Assembly: GCA_000934455.1 (NCBI GenBank)
Contig: KN885377.1
Span: 44,282-108,281 of the forward strand
Length of the DNA: 64,000 bases
Source of the DNA: Apostichopus parvimensis
Lineage: Eukaryota > Echinodermata > Holothuroidea > Aspidochirotida > Stichopodidae
Direction of reading: 5' to 3'
Part shown: positions 11,578-24,636 of the stretch, piece after piece
Layout: each line of letters begins with the position of its first letter
Position numbering within the stretch: the first letter of the stretch is position 1
The notes under the pieces: generated by a model
Database searches by the model: none
Seen by the model: only the letters and a program-made list of their open reading frames with translations
What the model was told of the DNA's origin: nothing
Position numbers and translations under genes: made by a program

Positions 11578-14148
11578 TTTAGGATAATAAATGTAAAATG
11601 TCATCACATTCATTTAGGATTTAGGCATAATGATTGTATCTGCACAGTCAACCAGTTATTGTCTCGATTTGATGGGAAATGGTTTTAGTAGGATCATTAC
11701 AACTGTAGAATTGTTTAATGAAAAAGGATAGATAAACTAGATACGCAAAGAGGATCCTTGAGTCAAACACAAAGCTTGGAGTCAAATAACTAGTATATTG
11801 AATTCTGGTAACTCTGACCAGGAAGTTGTGAATCAAACTTTATAGTGTTAATGATCTGTGGAGATGGTGTAACCTATTTACATTTATTTAAAGCATGTCA
11901 TGTTTTGCATGCAAGATATATATTAACAGGGCAAATTTTTAAGGATAATCTTCTGGTTGGTCCCTGGTAGAACCAAGTCTTACATTTTGGTTGTCAGAAC
12001 CGCAAATTTGGTTGTCCCAAAAAAATGCAGCAAAATAACAAAGAATGGACGTTGTATACACTGTGGGATTGGTGAATAGAACACCAGGCATTGGGCAAGT
12101 AAACTCCCCCCCCCCCCCAATTGGGTGGATCATAGGTAATGGAGGGTGATACCAATTTATAATTTTACCTATTGGGGTGTATTTATTGAAATGCAATTTC
12201 CACATGGTATGAACAGCCAGTCGTTTCCTTAACCAGTATAAATCAGTATAAACCAGGAACTTAATGTTTCTTCAAAATGGAAGGCGATTTACCCTTTATA
12301 AGAAAGGCATTTTAAAATTCAAGATTTTTTAAGGTCATATTACAAGATGGTGTGTAACCCAGTTTGCTATCACAAGATATAAACATACCTTCCATAATTC
12401 ATTGTGTTCAAACACAAACTGTGTTTTCTAGCTGTTTGGAGAAAACATGAAAAATTGTGAAAATGCATTTCTGTCCATATGCAATCAGGCCAACATCACT
12501 ATAAGGAATACAATTATGAAAGCAATTCTAATTTCTATAAAGCCAAATACAAAGCTTTCCATTGTGCTAGAAAGGTTTTAGACTGTCCATTCCAGCTTCA
12601 TGAGACTCCTTTGTTAATTCTAACCTTTATGGAAACAGTTTTCCCATACCTTACAATGGGATAATAACTAATAAAGCACAGTTGCCAAGATACAGATAAA
12701 ATCCAGATCTAATTTTGTTGCTACCTAATCTGATAAAGGCCATAATCCGAGGGAACTTTCAGAGCTTTTGCAGATAATGTTTGAATATTATGATCTGTGT
12801 TTTTAGGTGATCAGTTTATCATCTTTAGAGTATAGACTGAGAAGCACTTCTGACTGCATGGTGTGAATTTTTGATCACCATGTCCACCAAACTTAAATCT
12901 TATGAGGTCTAAAATATTCTCTTTTCCCAACATCTGAATGGCATTGTGTGTAGCCTCAGTGCAGCAAAACCTCCTTATTCAACTAATGATATTTTCTTAG
13001 GACATAAATTCTTCTTTATCTCTCTGGAAGGTGTATCCTCACTGCTATCCTCACCATTTAGAAAATTCTTGCTGAAGGTGTGTAATATATGACAATACAA
13101 TGGGAGACCTCAATAAGTCATACATGCTTGGAAGTACAGCCAACAGTGAAGGGATTGTCCCCTCACCACCACCTTCCCCCTTTTTCACCCAGGCCATCAA
13201 AAGTACTTACAGTATATTTATATAAAATAAGTTACTAGACATGATTCTATGACTTGCTTTGCATTAAAGTCACAGATTGAGAATTATCTTTAGACTGCAG
13301 TCAGTCATCTTAGGTTTAATGGAGGGTATCTCTTGCTTTCAGACCAAAATGTTTTTGTGTATTTATTTAAGAATTCAGGGAATCTGATAAAAGTATGTTT
13401 AATGTGTAAGAAGATGGTAATTATGATCAGTACCTTGTGTTTAATTTGAATTATAAATGATTAAGAGTAAATTCAATATTGAGTGATTGTCAGAATTATT
13501 TTCAGATGCATAGGTACAAAAAGAGTAGAAAGTTATATGTTTAGTGAAAATAATTGCAGAAGTTGTGGATATGTGATGTTATCGATGTATGGGATGCAGT
13601 TTCATGCTTTCAAAATAAAATGTTTATCAAAAGAAGTATTCATCATAAAAAAATATGTTATTTCACTTATGTTCAATTGATGTCAATGTTCCATAAAGTA
13701 TGATAACTGTATTCATAGAAATATCACTCAATGTTTTTTACATGTTTAGTGGACAAGTTTTGTTTTTACAACTTGCATTTTATCCCAACATTGTTTTTTT
13801 TAAGTCATAAATCATTGAATCATAGAATATTACATAGTCTTATCATAATAAAGTTTTTGCAAAAGTTTTGTGTGTTAGTTTAATGTGGTGCAATATAATC
13901 TATTTAGTGTGCTATCTCTTTGCGTTATATTCCATACTATTTACTTTCATGCCAAGTTACAATTGTAATTTCTACCCTAGTTTATTTCAAACATGCTTAA
14001 TGATTGTAACAGATTGCTTTGGTGTGTTCGAAGGAAAGTTTTAGTCAAACTGTGACAAACATTGTCTAGAAATTTGTCAAAATATACTAGATATCAGGAA
14101 TAAGACTCTTACAGAAAAACGGCAATTACACAACGTCACTAGTAGTTC
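11578..14148. other. BICDL1 3' region, probable long 3' UTR
   Basis: No coding exon was found between the BICDL1 stop and the element at 14149. A polyA signal (AATAAA, 13847-13852) followed by GT-rich sequence could end a 2.3-kb 3' UTR; AATAAA at 11586 could give a short one. A family C repeat lies inside this stretch. Confidence 0.4.
11935..12215 (-). repeat. Interspersed repeat family C, copy 2
   Basis: Inverted copy of the repeat at 6945 and 44700. Landmarks read on the minus strand are ACCTATGATCCACCCAATTG, CCTGGTGTTCTATTCACC and GACAACCAAAATGT. A C-run at 12107-12118 interrupts it. Confidence 0.7.
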
Positions 14149-14513
14149 TTAAAGGCATTGAAGACTCGCCCCAAACCGCGTGCCGCGCTCTGAAAAAGTA
14201 AACTTTCCTTTGCTTTCAAGTGAAGTTTTCTTCTTGTCGCCACAAAATGCAGACAGTAATGAAACGTGATACCTTGTTATCTTTTATCTAGACCTGAGAT
14301 GTCCATCGTTGCTATGTACACTGTGTTGTGGGTAATGACCGTAGCTGTATGTAATGACTGTACACTAGTGTCTAATTACCAACGGTAGCAAGCTGTGTGT
14401 GTATTTTCTGGGATCGATGGTGGTGTCTAACACTTCTGTTACACCTCATTCGAAACTAGGTCAGATTACCGGCATCAGACGTTTCTTTGTGCGCGAGTCT
14501 TCACTCCCTTTAA
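14149..14513. mobile_element. TTAA-flanked inverted-repeat DNA element, copy 2
   Basis: Same family as 684-1063. TTAA lies at 14149-14152 and 14510-14513, and the ends are AGGCATTGAAGACTCGCC and its near reverse complement GCGAGTCTTCACTCCCT. The left 130 bases are nearly identical to copy 1, and the interior then diverges. It lies between BICDL1 and ABHD11. Confidence 0.8.
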
Positions 14514-16266
14514 TGCATAAGTGTATTTAAAGTTCTCTTGTTCCTCAACCAATATTATATGCCCCTCTCCCATTTACCTTTTTACATTTAGTTTGCTTTG
14601 GCATTCCCCGATTGTTGTAGATAAAGGTAACCATACGCACCTTTTCCCTTCCACTCATCCTGATTAATTTTGACCTTGTTTTAATTTCATTCAGTACTTA
14701 TTTATATTTCATTATGTGCAATACCTTTTCCCGCCTTGACCTCGTATTATCCATTTTTAAGTTTGCATGACAGTTTTGCTTCTGGTGCAATATATATTGG
14801 TGCAAGATTGTGAGACTTTCATTTAAATTATCAATATTATATTTAATTTAATTCAATGTGCAATGTGTATAATTTGTGATGAATGTATAAACTATAAAAT
14901 CTTTTGTGGAGATTAGAGGTATTTGTCTAAACATCAGACAAAGTTTTTGTGTCTTTTTTGGTGTATCAAATTACTTTATGTATTTTAATAAGCAAAGAAG
15001 ATATTGTTGAGACCAATGACATAGCATTTAGTGTCTTTGACCCCTTACCGATGTGTGAATGAACTAAATAAGTAGTACAAAAAAATGCAAATTGAAGATT
15101 GTTATTCAATATCCCTAGAATTAGTATACTTAATGTCTCACTGTACAGAATGATTTTTAATTTTTAAGTTTCTTTGAAAGTCATCTTTATAACTGGAAAC
15201 TCAAAAGAGATTAGAAGAAGTAATGTGTAGTTAAAGGACTATAATTTATTCAGGTAAAGTGATCAAAGCTGCTCGGCATACAAATTATGAAAAACATCAA
15301 GGTGAAGTCTTGCAGTGTGCGATGTAAATCTACCATCAAAATAAATCCAATACAAATGTTATAATCTAACACACTGCATATTGTTTTCATACACATACAA
15401 CAGAATCTTTAAAATCAAATTGCAATAATTATTGGCAACTGAACCTTTATTCGATGAATTGAGATATTAGATAGAGTAATACTTGGAAGGTTGGAAGAAT
15501 TGGACTTAAAAAACTCCAAAAAGCTGCTATACCTTATCCAAAGCATACAAAGCCAGCAGCTTGCTGACCTGACTGACTGACTGCAATAAAAACTCAGACT
15601 TTATGGTTTCAAAAATAGCCACGAGAGAGATGACCCATAGTCTTACAGGGGACACACTGAACGACGAATGAGCAAACACAATGACAGTTTTCTTTTGAGA
15701 GGGTGATTCATGCAAAATGATTTCTCAGTGACTGATTACAATTGTTGAAACTGCAGTTGCGTCAACTGCCAGTCTGGTAAATGTTATATCATGTTGAGTT
15801 TTCCTGACTGAAGCCAGCTTGTTAAAAACCTGGCAAAATTTGATCAGTCGTACTCCTAAGCACACAAACACTGCCGCAGTATCCAAGATGCTCCATGTTA
15901 CAATGGTCAAGTTCGGTCCGACAGCGTGAGACCGACTTTGTAAGCGTTGTACCAAAAGTGAGATGTTTCACATTCTTGTTGCTTATTGAAAAATAACATG
16001 GACTTAAATAGCACAATGTAAACTATATCACAGCACACTGGCAACATTCCTCTCATGACAGTATCAAACACAATTTCTGTTATTTACTTGAAAATTAATT
16101 TTAACTGATTTTCTTCATAGTTTGATCCAGTTATAATTCAACTCATATTGCCGATGTCATATTAATCAAATGAAGATTTTGAACTATAGAGTATATATAA
16201 ATAATTATTACTTTTGTTTAAATTTCTCTAAAATGTGTCAAATGGAATTTTAAATGGAGTATACTG
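14514..16266. other. Intergenic region between BICDL1 and ABHD11
   Basis: Convergent intergenic sequence. It probably contains the ABHD11 3' UTR, whose stop codon is at 16267-16269 on the minus strand. Short minus-strand frames at 15527-16016 are hydrophobic but have no family match that I recognise and no exon structure. Confidence 0.4.
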
Positions 16267-19200
16267 CTATGAGTTCAGAAATTCTGTTACAAGACTTAAC
16301 AATTCTCGTGGCTTATCGTAGTGAACCCAATGAGTAGCTCCCTCTATCATCTTCACTTCTGACCTTGGAAAGTGCTGAGTTATATCTTCCAGATCTTCAG
16401 CCCTAATTGATAATGAAAAATAAATTTAAAATGCAGCATATATAGAAACAAAACTGTCCTGTTTCAAAGAAACCGCAAACCAGAAACCAAGGGAAATGCA
16501 TTATGCTTCCATGTTTGTTACTACACAAGTATGGTTTTGTTTAGGAAATTGAACAATTAAACTTGTGTTGCTTTTGTTTAGTTCATAAACTATAATAATC
16601 ATAAGGTCCCTGGTTCGAGTCACTCCAAGATTAATGTATGTTGTCCAGTTACAGAGTTTTTGACAATTCATAATCATGGATGTTAAATATGAATCTAAGA
16701 GACTGACTTCGGTCATCTTTCGGCTGTGATAAGCTATTGAGGCTTCTTCACGAGTTCCTGCTTGCAGGAGGATCTACATACATACACACATACATACACA
16801 CATACATACACACATACATACATACACACATATATACATACATACATACATACATACACACATACATACATACATACACACATACATACACACACAGGGG
16901 CGGGATTTGAGTTGTGAAAGTGGGGGGGGCAAACCTGCCAGCAAGACTATCTAAGCGGAGCGCCACCATTGGTTGGCGCGGAGCGTACAAGAATTTTTTT
17001 GGCTTTACAAACCCTCCAGATGGCCGGAAACGGCACTTCTCGAGTGCTCTAAGCTGCATGTATCCATCCTTGAATATGGATCTCATGTCTGCAATTGTAT
17101 CTAGATAGTTAATTATCGTTTAAAAATTTGAAGAGGATTGATAGTAGAACATAATGGTCAGATGGTGATGTACAACTTTTGTTATACGTCACTATCTAAG
17201 CGGAGCGCCATCATCGGTTGGCAAGGAGCGTCGAAATTTTCGATGAAAGGTACCCTTAGATCGGTAAAATTAACACCCATATAGGCTTTAAATTGCATCT
17301 AAACAATTAATGAACGTGTGTAAATTTAGGGAGGACGGATAGAAGAACTTATATGGTGATGTACTGAAGCTTATACGTCACTATTTAGGCAGTGCACCAC
17401 CATCAGTTGGCGCGGCGCGTCGAAATTTAAGCAAAAAGGAAATCCTAGATCAGCAAAAATGACACCTCTGGTAACAATAAATCGCATCTAGACAGTTCTT
17501 TCCCCCTAAAATTATTAGTATATTGTGCATTGGACCGATCAAAAATATGTTCAGCACCCACTTCGAAATTCTCCCCGCGGCCCCCACTTCTTGGAGCACT
17601 TGGCAAATATTGGGGGCTGAACATACCTTTACCCCCCCCACTTTTTTCATGGGGGATAAGCCCCTCAAGTCCACCGGTTCCGTCGCCACTGAAGTCGAGG
17701 AGGGGTGATTTCGAGCAGTAAAGAAATTACATCGGCATATGCCATTGCATATTGTTGAATGACACGGGGGGGGGGGGGGGGTCATGTGTCAGTGTATTGA
17801 ATTTAATTATTGATATACCCAATATGCAAATCTGGCTTTCGTAAATCGTTTCTCTGGATTTAGTTATTCAACGCATTCAGTAGAGCAGCAACGTTGAAAA
17901 TCAATTCCTGAAGCTTATGGCAAACTTGAAACGATTTAACTTAGCCATTTTTATTCTGCATGCTACATGTTACGATCTTAAACACAAATTCGACTTAGAT
18001 TCGAAACAAATAGGCCTATTTGATAGAGCTGTTGTGGGGGAATAATTTCGATTAGGGTTGTGCACATGTCTGCAAAAACGACAAAAAAGTGAACTAAGGT
18101 CTGGGAAAAGGTGGGGGGGCAAGTGCCCCCTCTTGCCCCCCCGTAATCCCGCCCATGTACACACATACACACATACATACATGCACACACACAAACATAC
18201 ATACAATACATAAACCACAATATTATTTCCTACTGTACTTGTGTTTACAAACTAAGATAGATCTCATTTTACACAAAATGGTTAACCAATGCAATTGTAT
18301 AAAATGTAAGAAAGCAATATCTNNNNNNNNNNNNNNNNNNNNNNNNNNNNNNNNNNNNNNNNNNNNNNNNNNNNNNNNNNNNNNNNNNNNNNNNNNNNNN
18401 NNNNNNNNNNNNNNNNNNNNNNNNNNNNNNNNNNNNNNNNNNNNNNNNNNNNNNNNNNNNNNNNNNNNNNNNNNNNNNNNNNNNNNNNNNNNNNNNNNNN
18501 NNNNNNNNNNNNNNNNNNNNNNNNNNNNNNNNNNNNNNNNNNNNNNNNNNNNNNNNNNNNNNNNNNNNNNNNNNNNNNNNNNNNNNNNNNNNNNNNNNNN
18601 NNNNNNNNNNNNNNNNNNNNNNNNNNNNNNNNNNNNNNNNNNNNNNNNNNNNNNNNNNNNNNNNNNNNNNNNNNNNNNNNNNNNNNNNNNNNNNNNNNNN
18701 NNNNNNNNNNNNNNNNNNNNNNNNNNNNNNNNNNNNNNNNNNCTGTACTTGTGTTTACAAACTAAGATAGATCTCATTTTACACAAAATGGTTAACCAAT
18801 GCAATTGTATAAAATGTAAGAAAGCAATATCTCGTACAAAGTAAAATCCATCAATGGCATAAAACTAAATAATGATGGAAAATTTTTACAAATAAATAAA
18901 GTAAAAACAACTATTTTTCATAACAGTAAGGGCAAAAGACTACTTATCATATTTGTGGGAAATTAATGACGTGAAAATTTAATCCAATGAGGTTTGATAC
19001 AAAGCAATGAAGTGTGAAGAGGTTATCGCATCAAACAATAATCTTAAAATATTTTCTTACTTGATGTAGTCTGAAAGACTTCCTCCGATGAATAATGTTT
19101 GACCTCTGAAAGGTGGAAGACCTTTGGGTATCCTCCCAAGTTCTCTAAAATTCTTCAACATTGCATTCACATTCACTCTCCAATCTTTCATTGTTAAATT

Positions 19201-22095
19201 TGTAAGAATGAAATCTCTAATACTTTTGTTCTGCAAAAAGAAAATAGTTCTATTTAAGGCAGTGTTTGCAGTTTCAAGATATTATGTTAATAGTCATACA
19301 CAACATTACTCAAACAAGATGCTTGTTCTACTTTTCTTTAAATTTGACATATAAAGTGCATACAATTTGAACAAGTACTGCCAATGATTTGAAATACCAT
19401 TTTTGTGGTAGATGAATTAACCTCATGCATACGTATGTTTTTCTTTTGCAATGGAATAACCATGTCCACTCACAAACAATCAAATTTGAAACCTACACAC
19501 ATCCTTTTCCAACCAATAAACTCTTAAATATTCACCTAGGATATGTTCCAATGCAAAATAAAGCCAAGACCTATTAAGCAAGGTTCTCCCCCCCCACCTT
19601 CTCCCCACCCAGCTTATATTACTATCCCTGTTGAGCCCTAAGTTTCCCTTTCTTCAATATGCTATCAATGATGCGCTTCTCTGTTGTCACCCAATCTGTA
19701 AGTGTCTGTTGTAGACCTACCACGGCAGAATGATTCATTAACTAATGAGCAACATCTACGTCAATACCATGTTAACTTGATGGAGATTGAACAAACAAAC
19801 ACCAAGTCGGCAGAGAGATAATTAGCCACTTATAACTAGAACAATCTTTCCAGTTTTCTTGCATATGAATATATTTGAATACTATCGAACACTTTCTGTG
19901 ATAGTTCTAAAGCCAACCCATATAATCTTGACTCACCGGTATAAGGGATGAGAATTGCTCGCTAGCATATCCTCGTGCTTCTCTTAAATTCAAGTCCTTT
20001 GGTATTTCCAATTTCTTCATTCCAAGAAGGAAAGATAGAACTTCGGAATTAGTCCCGTGATGAAACGGAGAAATGTCGATACAGACCAGCTTCTCTACCA
20101 TCTCTGGCTACAGGGGCAAGATACAGAATATAACATTTTATGTAATTTGATAGACGAAGCCAATGTCGGAAAACAGAAAACACTAACAGCAATGAGGTTA
20201 AAACATGGCGACAGCTCCTTAGCCAAGACTTCTTCGTACATTTTTAATATATATGCTTATGCTGGTGTCCAACTCTGGGAGGGACAAACCATTTATCTAG
20301 AATTTTTAATCAATTTTCCTTTTGTTCAGATGTGAAACCGCAAAAGTTATTAAGCCAACTATTAGTAATATCTATAAGTCAACGATTTTCTGCTTCCTAG
20401 GAAGAGATATTTGTACCACATTCACGACCCAGTTTTGGATCAAATTTGTTCACAATATATTATTATGAAATTATACAGACCACAGTGGTCGTCACAATTA
20501 TTGTAACCCCTCAATTACTTCAATGATATGATTTTAAAGCATGCTTCCTTCTTGTGCCCTTCTTCTGAACTGAAAAGGTTGAGAAAACAGAAATTCTTTG
20601 TACATGTAAGCATGAAGTTGTGAGCAAGAAGACATAATCTTTAAGAATTGAGAAGAAGAAAATAGACACACATGCTTTACAGTCTATCCTGATGTGACAA
20701 CCAATTATCTAGCGGGAAAATGTTGTTCCTGCTTAAATTAAAATAAATATTTCGTTTGGAATTCTGTGGGTTCAGCACAAGATCAAACATCTCACTAACT
20801 AACACTAGAGGGCTTGTTTCATTTAATTCATGGTTATGCAATTAAAAGACAAAGTATATCAGTGGAAAAAGATTGTGGCAGTTTCAAACAGCTACTATTC
20901 CCTCAGTTCCCTTAGTGATAAATCTTTCAAGTTGCTTACTTTAGTCAATGCTAGTGTCATGGCCGTCCTTCCACCCAAACTGTGGCCAATAGGAATGCAG
21001 GATTTAGCTTTGATCTCATGAAGCAGATTAAGTATATCTGCAACCATAGCACTGAAGCTCATCTCGTCTGAATGATCGCTATTGCCATGGTTACGAGCAT
21101 CACATGTCACAACCTACGAAGAAAGTCATGATGAAATATACACAACACCATATCTTTGACATTCTTGAGCACTTAATACATATGGCAAACTTGAAACGAT
21201 TTAACTTAGCCATTTCTTAAACTAAAAATTAGTACATGTAGACACCGTGACCAGGTCTAAACAATAGCAGAGCAAAATGTTGTAATATTTTAAAATCGAA
21301 TAAGTACTAATTACTAATGATCTTATCAAAATTCCCAAAAGATTTGTTATCATTTCAATAATTTCTTGCAGCAAGTACCCACCGTTCTACCAGTAGTCCT
21401 AACCAGCTGTTTAGCCAGAGCATCAAAGTTTTGGCCTGTGCCAAGAAGTCCATGCAGAAGCACAACTGGCTGTTCCGGGTGTAAATTGCCTCGATGAACT
21501 GTGTAAGACAATTTGATTGCTTGCCTACCACAAAATAAAAGGAAAACAATACAAGTTTACGTAAAGAAGGTCTAATTCTAAAATGTACTCCTGAAAATAC
21601 TGGGTGGATGACTTGGTATGAACATACAGAAGCAAATATAATGAGGTTAAAAACAACTGACAACTTTGTAAATGAAATACTGTACGTGCTGGATAACTGA
21701 GAACTAAGTCAGAATCAATTTTACACATAAACAAAAAGTAATAGTCTATATCATGTGGTGGCGCTATATCACTACTCTATGGCAGAGATAATTTTGAGGA
21801 GTAACATCTTCAGATTAAACATCACAGACTTTGTAACCTAATAAATACATGAGACACCCCAAAGTTTCAAATATATATCTTCATATTCAAGGTCCTTGCA
21901 AGAAAAAAAAGGTTAAACTTAAACATAGCCATTTACCCCTGTGATGATGTTGTGTGTAATAACTTCGAAGAAATGTTGTATTGGTGGGCATTAGCAGGTC
22001 TCCTTCTCATAAGCATAAATATATGATGTAACCTTCTGGTGGCCATCACTACTGTTGTTTCACTGTATATATTTTTCAGTTTCAGTCAACATAAT
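16267..22095 (-). CDS. ABHD11: Abhydrolase domain-containing protein 11, mitochondrial
   Basis: Coding exons in transcript order: 22046-21937, 21524-21383, 21113-20940, 20107-19937, 19230-19061, 16402-16267; 300 aa. It is an alpha/beta hydrolase. The nucleophile elbow is GHSLGG with Ser129, the oxyanion HG is at 61-62, the family signature DARNHGNSDHS follows strand 4, CIDISP lies at 152-157, and the catalytic His is in ATHWVH (His280); Asp254 is a candidate acid. The first 36 residues are basic and lack acidic residues, as in a mitochondrial presequence. Family knowledge: ABHD11 is a matrix serine hydrolase that supports the lipoylated 2-oxoglutarate dehydrogenase complex and has lipase activity in vitro. 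The exon with the start codon begins at 22095 and contains a short upstream frame (22092-22060). The last intron (16403-19060) is swollen by a SINE, a DNA element and an assembly gap. Confidence 0.95.
16605..16895 (+). repeat. tRNA-derived SINE, family A, copy 2 (left part)
   Basis: Starts at the B-box end (CCCTGGTTCGAGTCACTCC) and continues through the body (GACTTCGGTCATCTTTCGG, CCTGCTTGCAGGAGGATC) into a long CATACA/CACACA microsatellite. The tail resumes at 18158 after the inserted element at 16896-18157. Confidence 0.75.
16896..18157. mobile_element. 1.26-kb inverted-ended DNA element nested in the SINE tail
   Basis: Both sides are the same CATACA/ACACAC microsatellite. The left end reads CAGGGGCGGGATTTG and the right end reads GTAATCCCGCCCATG, inverted copies of a roughly 14-base end. 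Inside are three tandem units about 190-200 bases apart, near 16945, 17190 and 17380. Each has AAGCGGAGCGCCACCA-type and GTTGGCGCGGAGCG-type motifs and an AGATCGGTAAAAT-type segment. The interior also has G/C homopolymer runs (17765-17780). No transposase was found, so it is non-autonomous. Confidence 0.6.
18158..18215 (+). repeat. Right part of the interrupted SINE-A microsatellite tail
   Basis: ACACATACATACATGCAC-type repeats continue the tail broken by the inserted element. Confidence 0.6.
18233..18832. other. Assembly gap flanked by a 90-base exact direct repeat
   Basis: N fill runs 18323-18742 (420 bases). The 90 bases before it (18233-18322) are repeated exactly right after it (18743-18832). 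This is most simply an unmerged overlap of contig ends, not biology. The long frames drawn through the Ns are meaningless. It lies in the last intron of ABHD11. Confidence 0.9.
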
Positions 22096-23184
22096 CTGAA
22101 AGAAAAATAATGCCAAATGTTCAAAATAAAACTAAAATATCTAGTTATATCTGGTAAAACAGATTAGTGCCACTTTGTTGTACCATCAGTAAAAGTCCAA
22201 CATTACTCTGTGATCACTTCAAACATTATTGTGATCTCACAGACCTGTCTACCTGTCTGTCAGAACTGTAGGGAGTTTTACAATGTTCTGTCTCTAACAA
22301 ACAGGAGGGATATATTAGGGAGAATGGGCAAACTCCAACTAAAACAGATAGCAATATAAAAAGTTTACACATGTATCACGTCTGCAATATATTCTAGATG
22401 AAAAAGTGCTTATAGCATTAATGTTAGCGCTACAGAACACAAAGGCATAAGCATATTAAACAATTATGTCCCAAAATACAGATTTTCTGAACTTCCCTAT
22501 AACCCAAGTAAAGACATACATGGCACATTTCTGATTTTAAATTTAGCAAAAATTGGATATCAGCTTTGATGGGAAGTAATACATAATACATAAAATCTGG
22601 AGGGTTGGCAGGTCTGGCCTCACAATTACTATTGAAACATAGATAAGCCTATATAGCTCAAAAGGTTGGTGTTCTCTCATACAATAAAAAAAATTAATAT
22701 GCATGGATCAAGTCCCATTCCATATAACACAAAGACACAAACTCTCTACAATGGGTCTTTTTTCCAATTTGCATTCAAAACTTTGTAGTTTGAGGTGATA
22801 CTTTGAGAGAATCATACATGTTTAATAGTAGCCTACTAATAGCGAATAAAAGAATATTATTATTCAAAACTAGATATAAAACAATGAGCTCTTCACTATG
22901 CAATAACTTTCATTGTTCCACTATTAAATTATTGTTATCAGCTTAATTGTTATCCATTTGTGTTCAAAGTAAGAATGAAAAATAGACCTGTGCAACTATA
23001 GAATGCAGGGCTACTTGAGAGATGTATCCGAATGCATCCACTTCAGAACATTAGCCTTGGACTTTGTTTTTATTAAATATACATGTGCACTAACAACAGC
23101 ATGACTGTTAGAATGTTCTCAAATAAGTCTTGGAGATTCCCCCAATCTACAACCATGCTTCTACTTCATCTACAGTATTAGCCT

Positions 23185-23570
23185 TGGACAGTTGCGGAGC
23201 TAGGGGTATTGGTCAGGGGGGCGAGAATGGTCTGTAGGGGCGCTTTCGACACTATGAAATCGGAGCGCCACCACAGGTTGGCGCGTAGCGCACAGACATT
23301 TTTTGAGTAAAGATACTCCCTAGATCGCCAGAAATGACCCTTTCCGGGCCTGGCTAATTTGCAGATAAACGAAGAATAAGTAGGTGTCATCGCCAAATTA
23401 GACCAACAAAATGTGACAAATGTCAATAGGTAGATGAGAGCGCAATAATAAAGTCAATAATCGTGAATAAGTAAAAAATGGTAAAGAGCTGAAAAGGGGG
23501 CCAGCAGTCCATTTGGGTCCATCAGGGGGGGCATCCGCCCCCCCTGACTGTATGGACGCTCCACCACTGG
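23185..23570. mobile_element. Short inverted-repeat DNA element in the ABHD11 5' intron
   Basis: The ends GGACAGTTGCGGAGC and GCTCCACCACTGG are inverted and imperfect, with CCTT on both outer sides as a possible target duplication. The interior has the same core as 16896-18157 (GGAGCGCCACCACAGG, TTGGCGCGTAGCGC, TAGATCGCCAGAAATGACC) and subterminal CAGGGGGG/CCCCCCTGAC runs. No coding capacity was found. Confidence 0.65.
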
Positions 23571-24636
23571 CCTTCGATTTAGGGCTAGCCTAAATTCTTT
23601 CAAATGTTGGAGTTTCTTGGAATATAATGGTTACAAGGTTTAGGGGAAAGTACAACTAGATCTGACAATAACGACTTGGCATAGCTCCCAACTCTTGAGA
23701 AGGCAAATGCTGGTCCATGCCACGAATCGCCGTCCTGGGGGAGGGGTATAAGGGGGAGGGGGTGTCCATTGATTTTTTTTGGAATCCTGGTGATGCCAGG
23801 GCCTACATGTAAAATGGTGGCACTTAGAAAGGCTTTTGTCACCCAAAATTTTCTGAGAAATATGCATTTTTGTGTGTAGCATCAATAAATTGAATAGTAG
23901 GTGATAATTCATTCTTTCCTGTGGCATGAAAATGTTCGCTGCTCGCCTCGGTTTTATACTCTATTATGCTAAATGCTAAAGAAATGATGGTTGCTAAGTC
24001 AAAATTTGATGCAATTTTTTTATGTATACTTGACAATTACAATGCGGGTTTTTCGGATGCTTGCGCGGGTCAGGGTGTTAGAATGCGGGTCCAACCCGCG
24101 AATTGCGGGTCAGTTGGGAGCTCTGGACTTGGGCGTTCTACGATAGGTCTCTGAAAAAGCCCTGCATTCAATAGTAACTTCAAGAAATGTCTGAAGTTAT
24201 TCTTTGTAAACTCTCAGCTAGTCCTTCTCCTTGTTCTATTTTTCATGTATAATTTGTATAACATCATATTATCACAATTTAATGAATCGTCTAACGATGA
24301 GATCAAACATTATTAAAAGTAAGAAAACGGGGAGAAAATTAACAGTTCAAAATCTTAACTGCACCATAATTCACACCACCATGCATAACTGATAACACAA
24401 GTTTTCGTAACAAAATTACTTTAATTAATTTCGTGAAACTACTGTAGGTCTCACAATTAACCCACATGCTGATGAAGTGTTAAAATAGTACTGAGAGATG
24501 GGAATTCTCTGCGAGAGGCAAAGTTATCAAATTTACAACGTACACATGAATGAAACTTAAAATTAATAATCTGGGTCCTTATCACTGTTTTCGTACATTA
24601 ATCTGGCAAGGGAATATTGTAATCACGATAACTTAC

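Noticed and set aside
15527-16016. Hydrophobic minus-strand frames between BICDL1 and ABHD11
   Set aside because: Two short frames with stops between them, no splice sites joining them and no family resemblance; more likely ABHD11 3' UTR.
16748-17086. 112-codon minus-strand frame with Cys-Val-Tyr repeats
   Set aside because: It is a translation of the CATACA microsatellite joined to the end of the inverted-ended element.
18155-18844. Long open frames across the N gap on both strands
   Set aside because: They exist only because N is not a stop; the flanks are a duplicated contig end in an intron.
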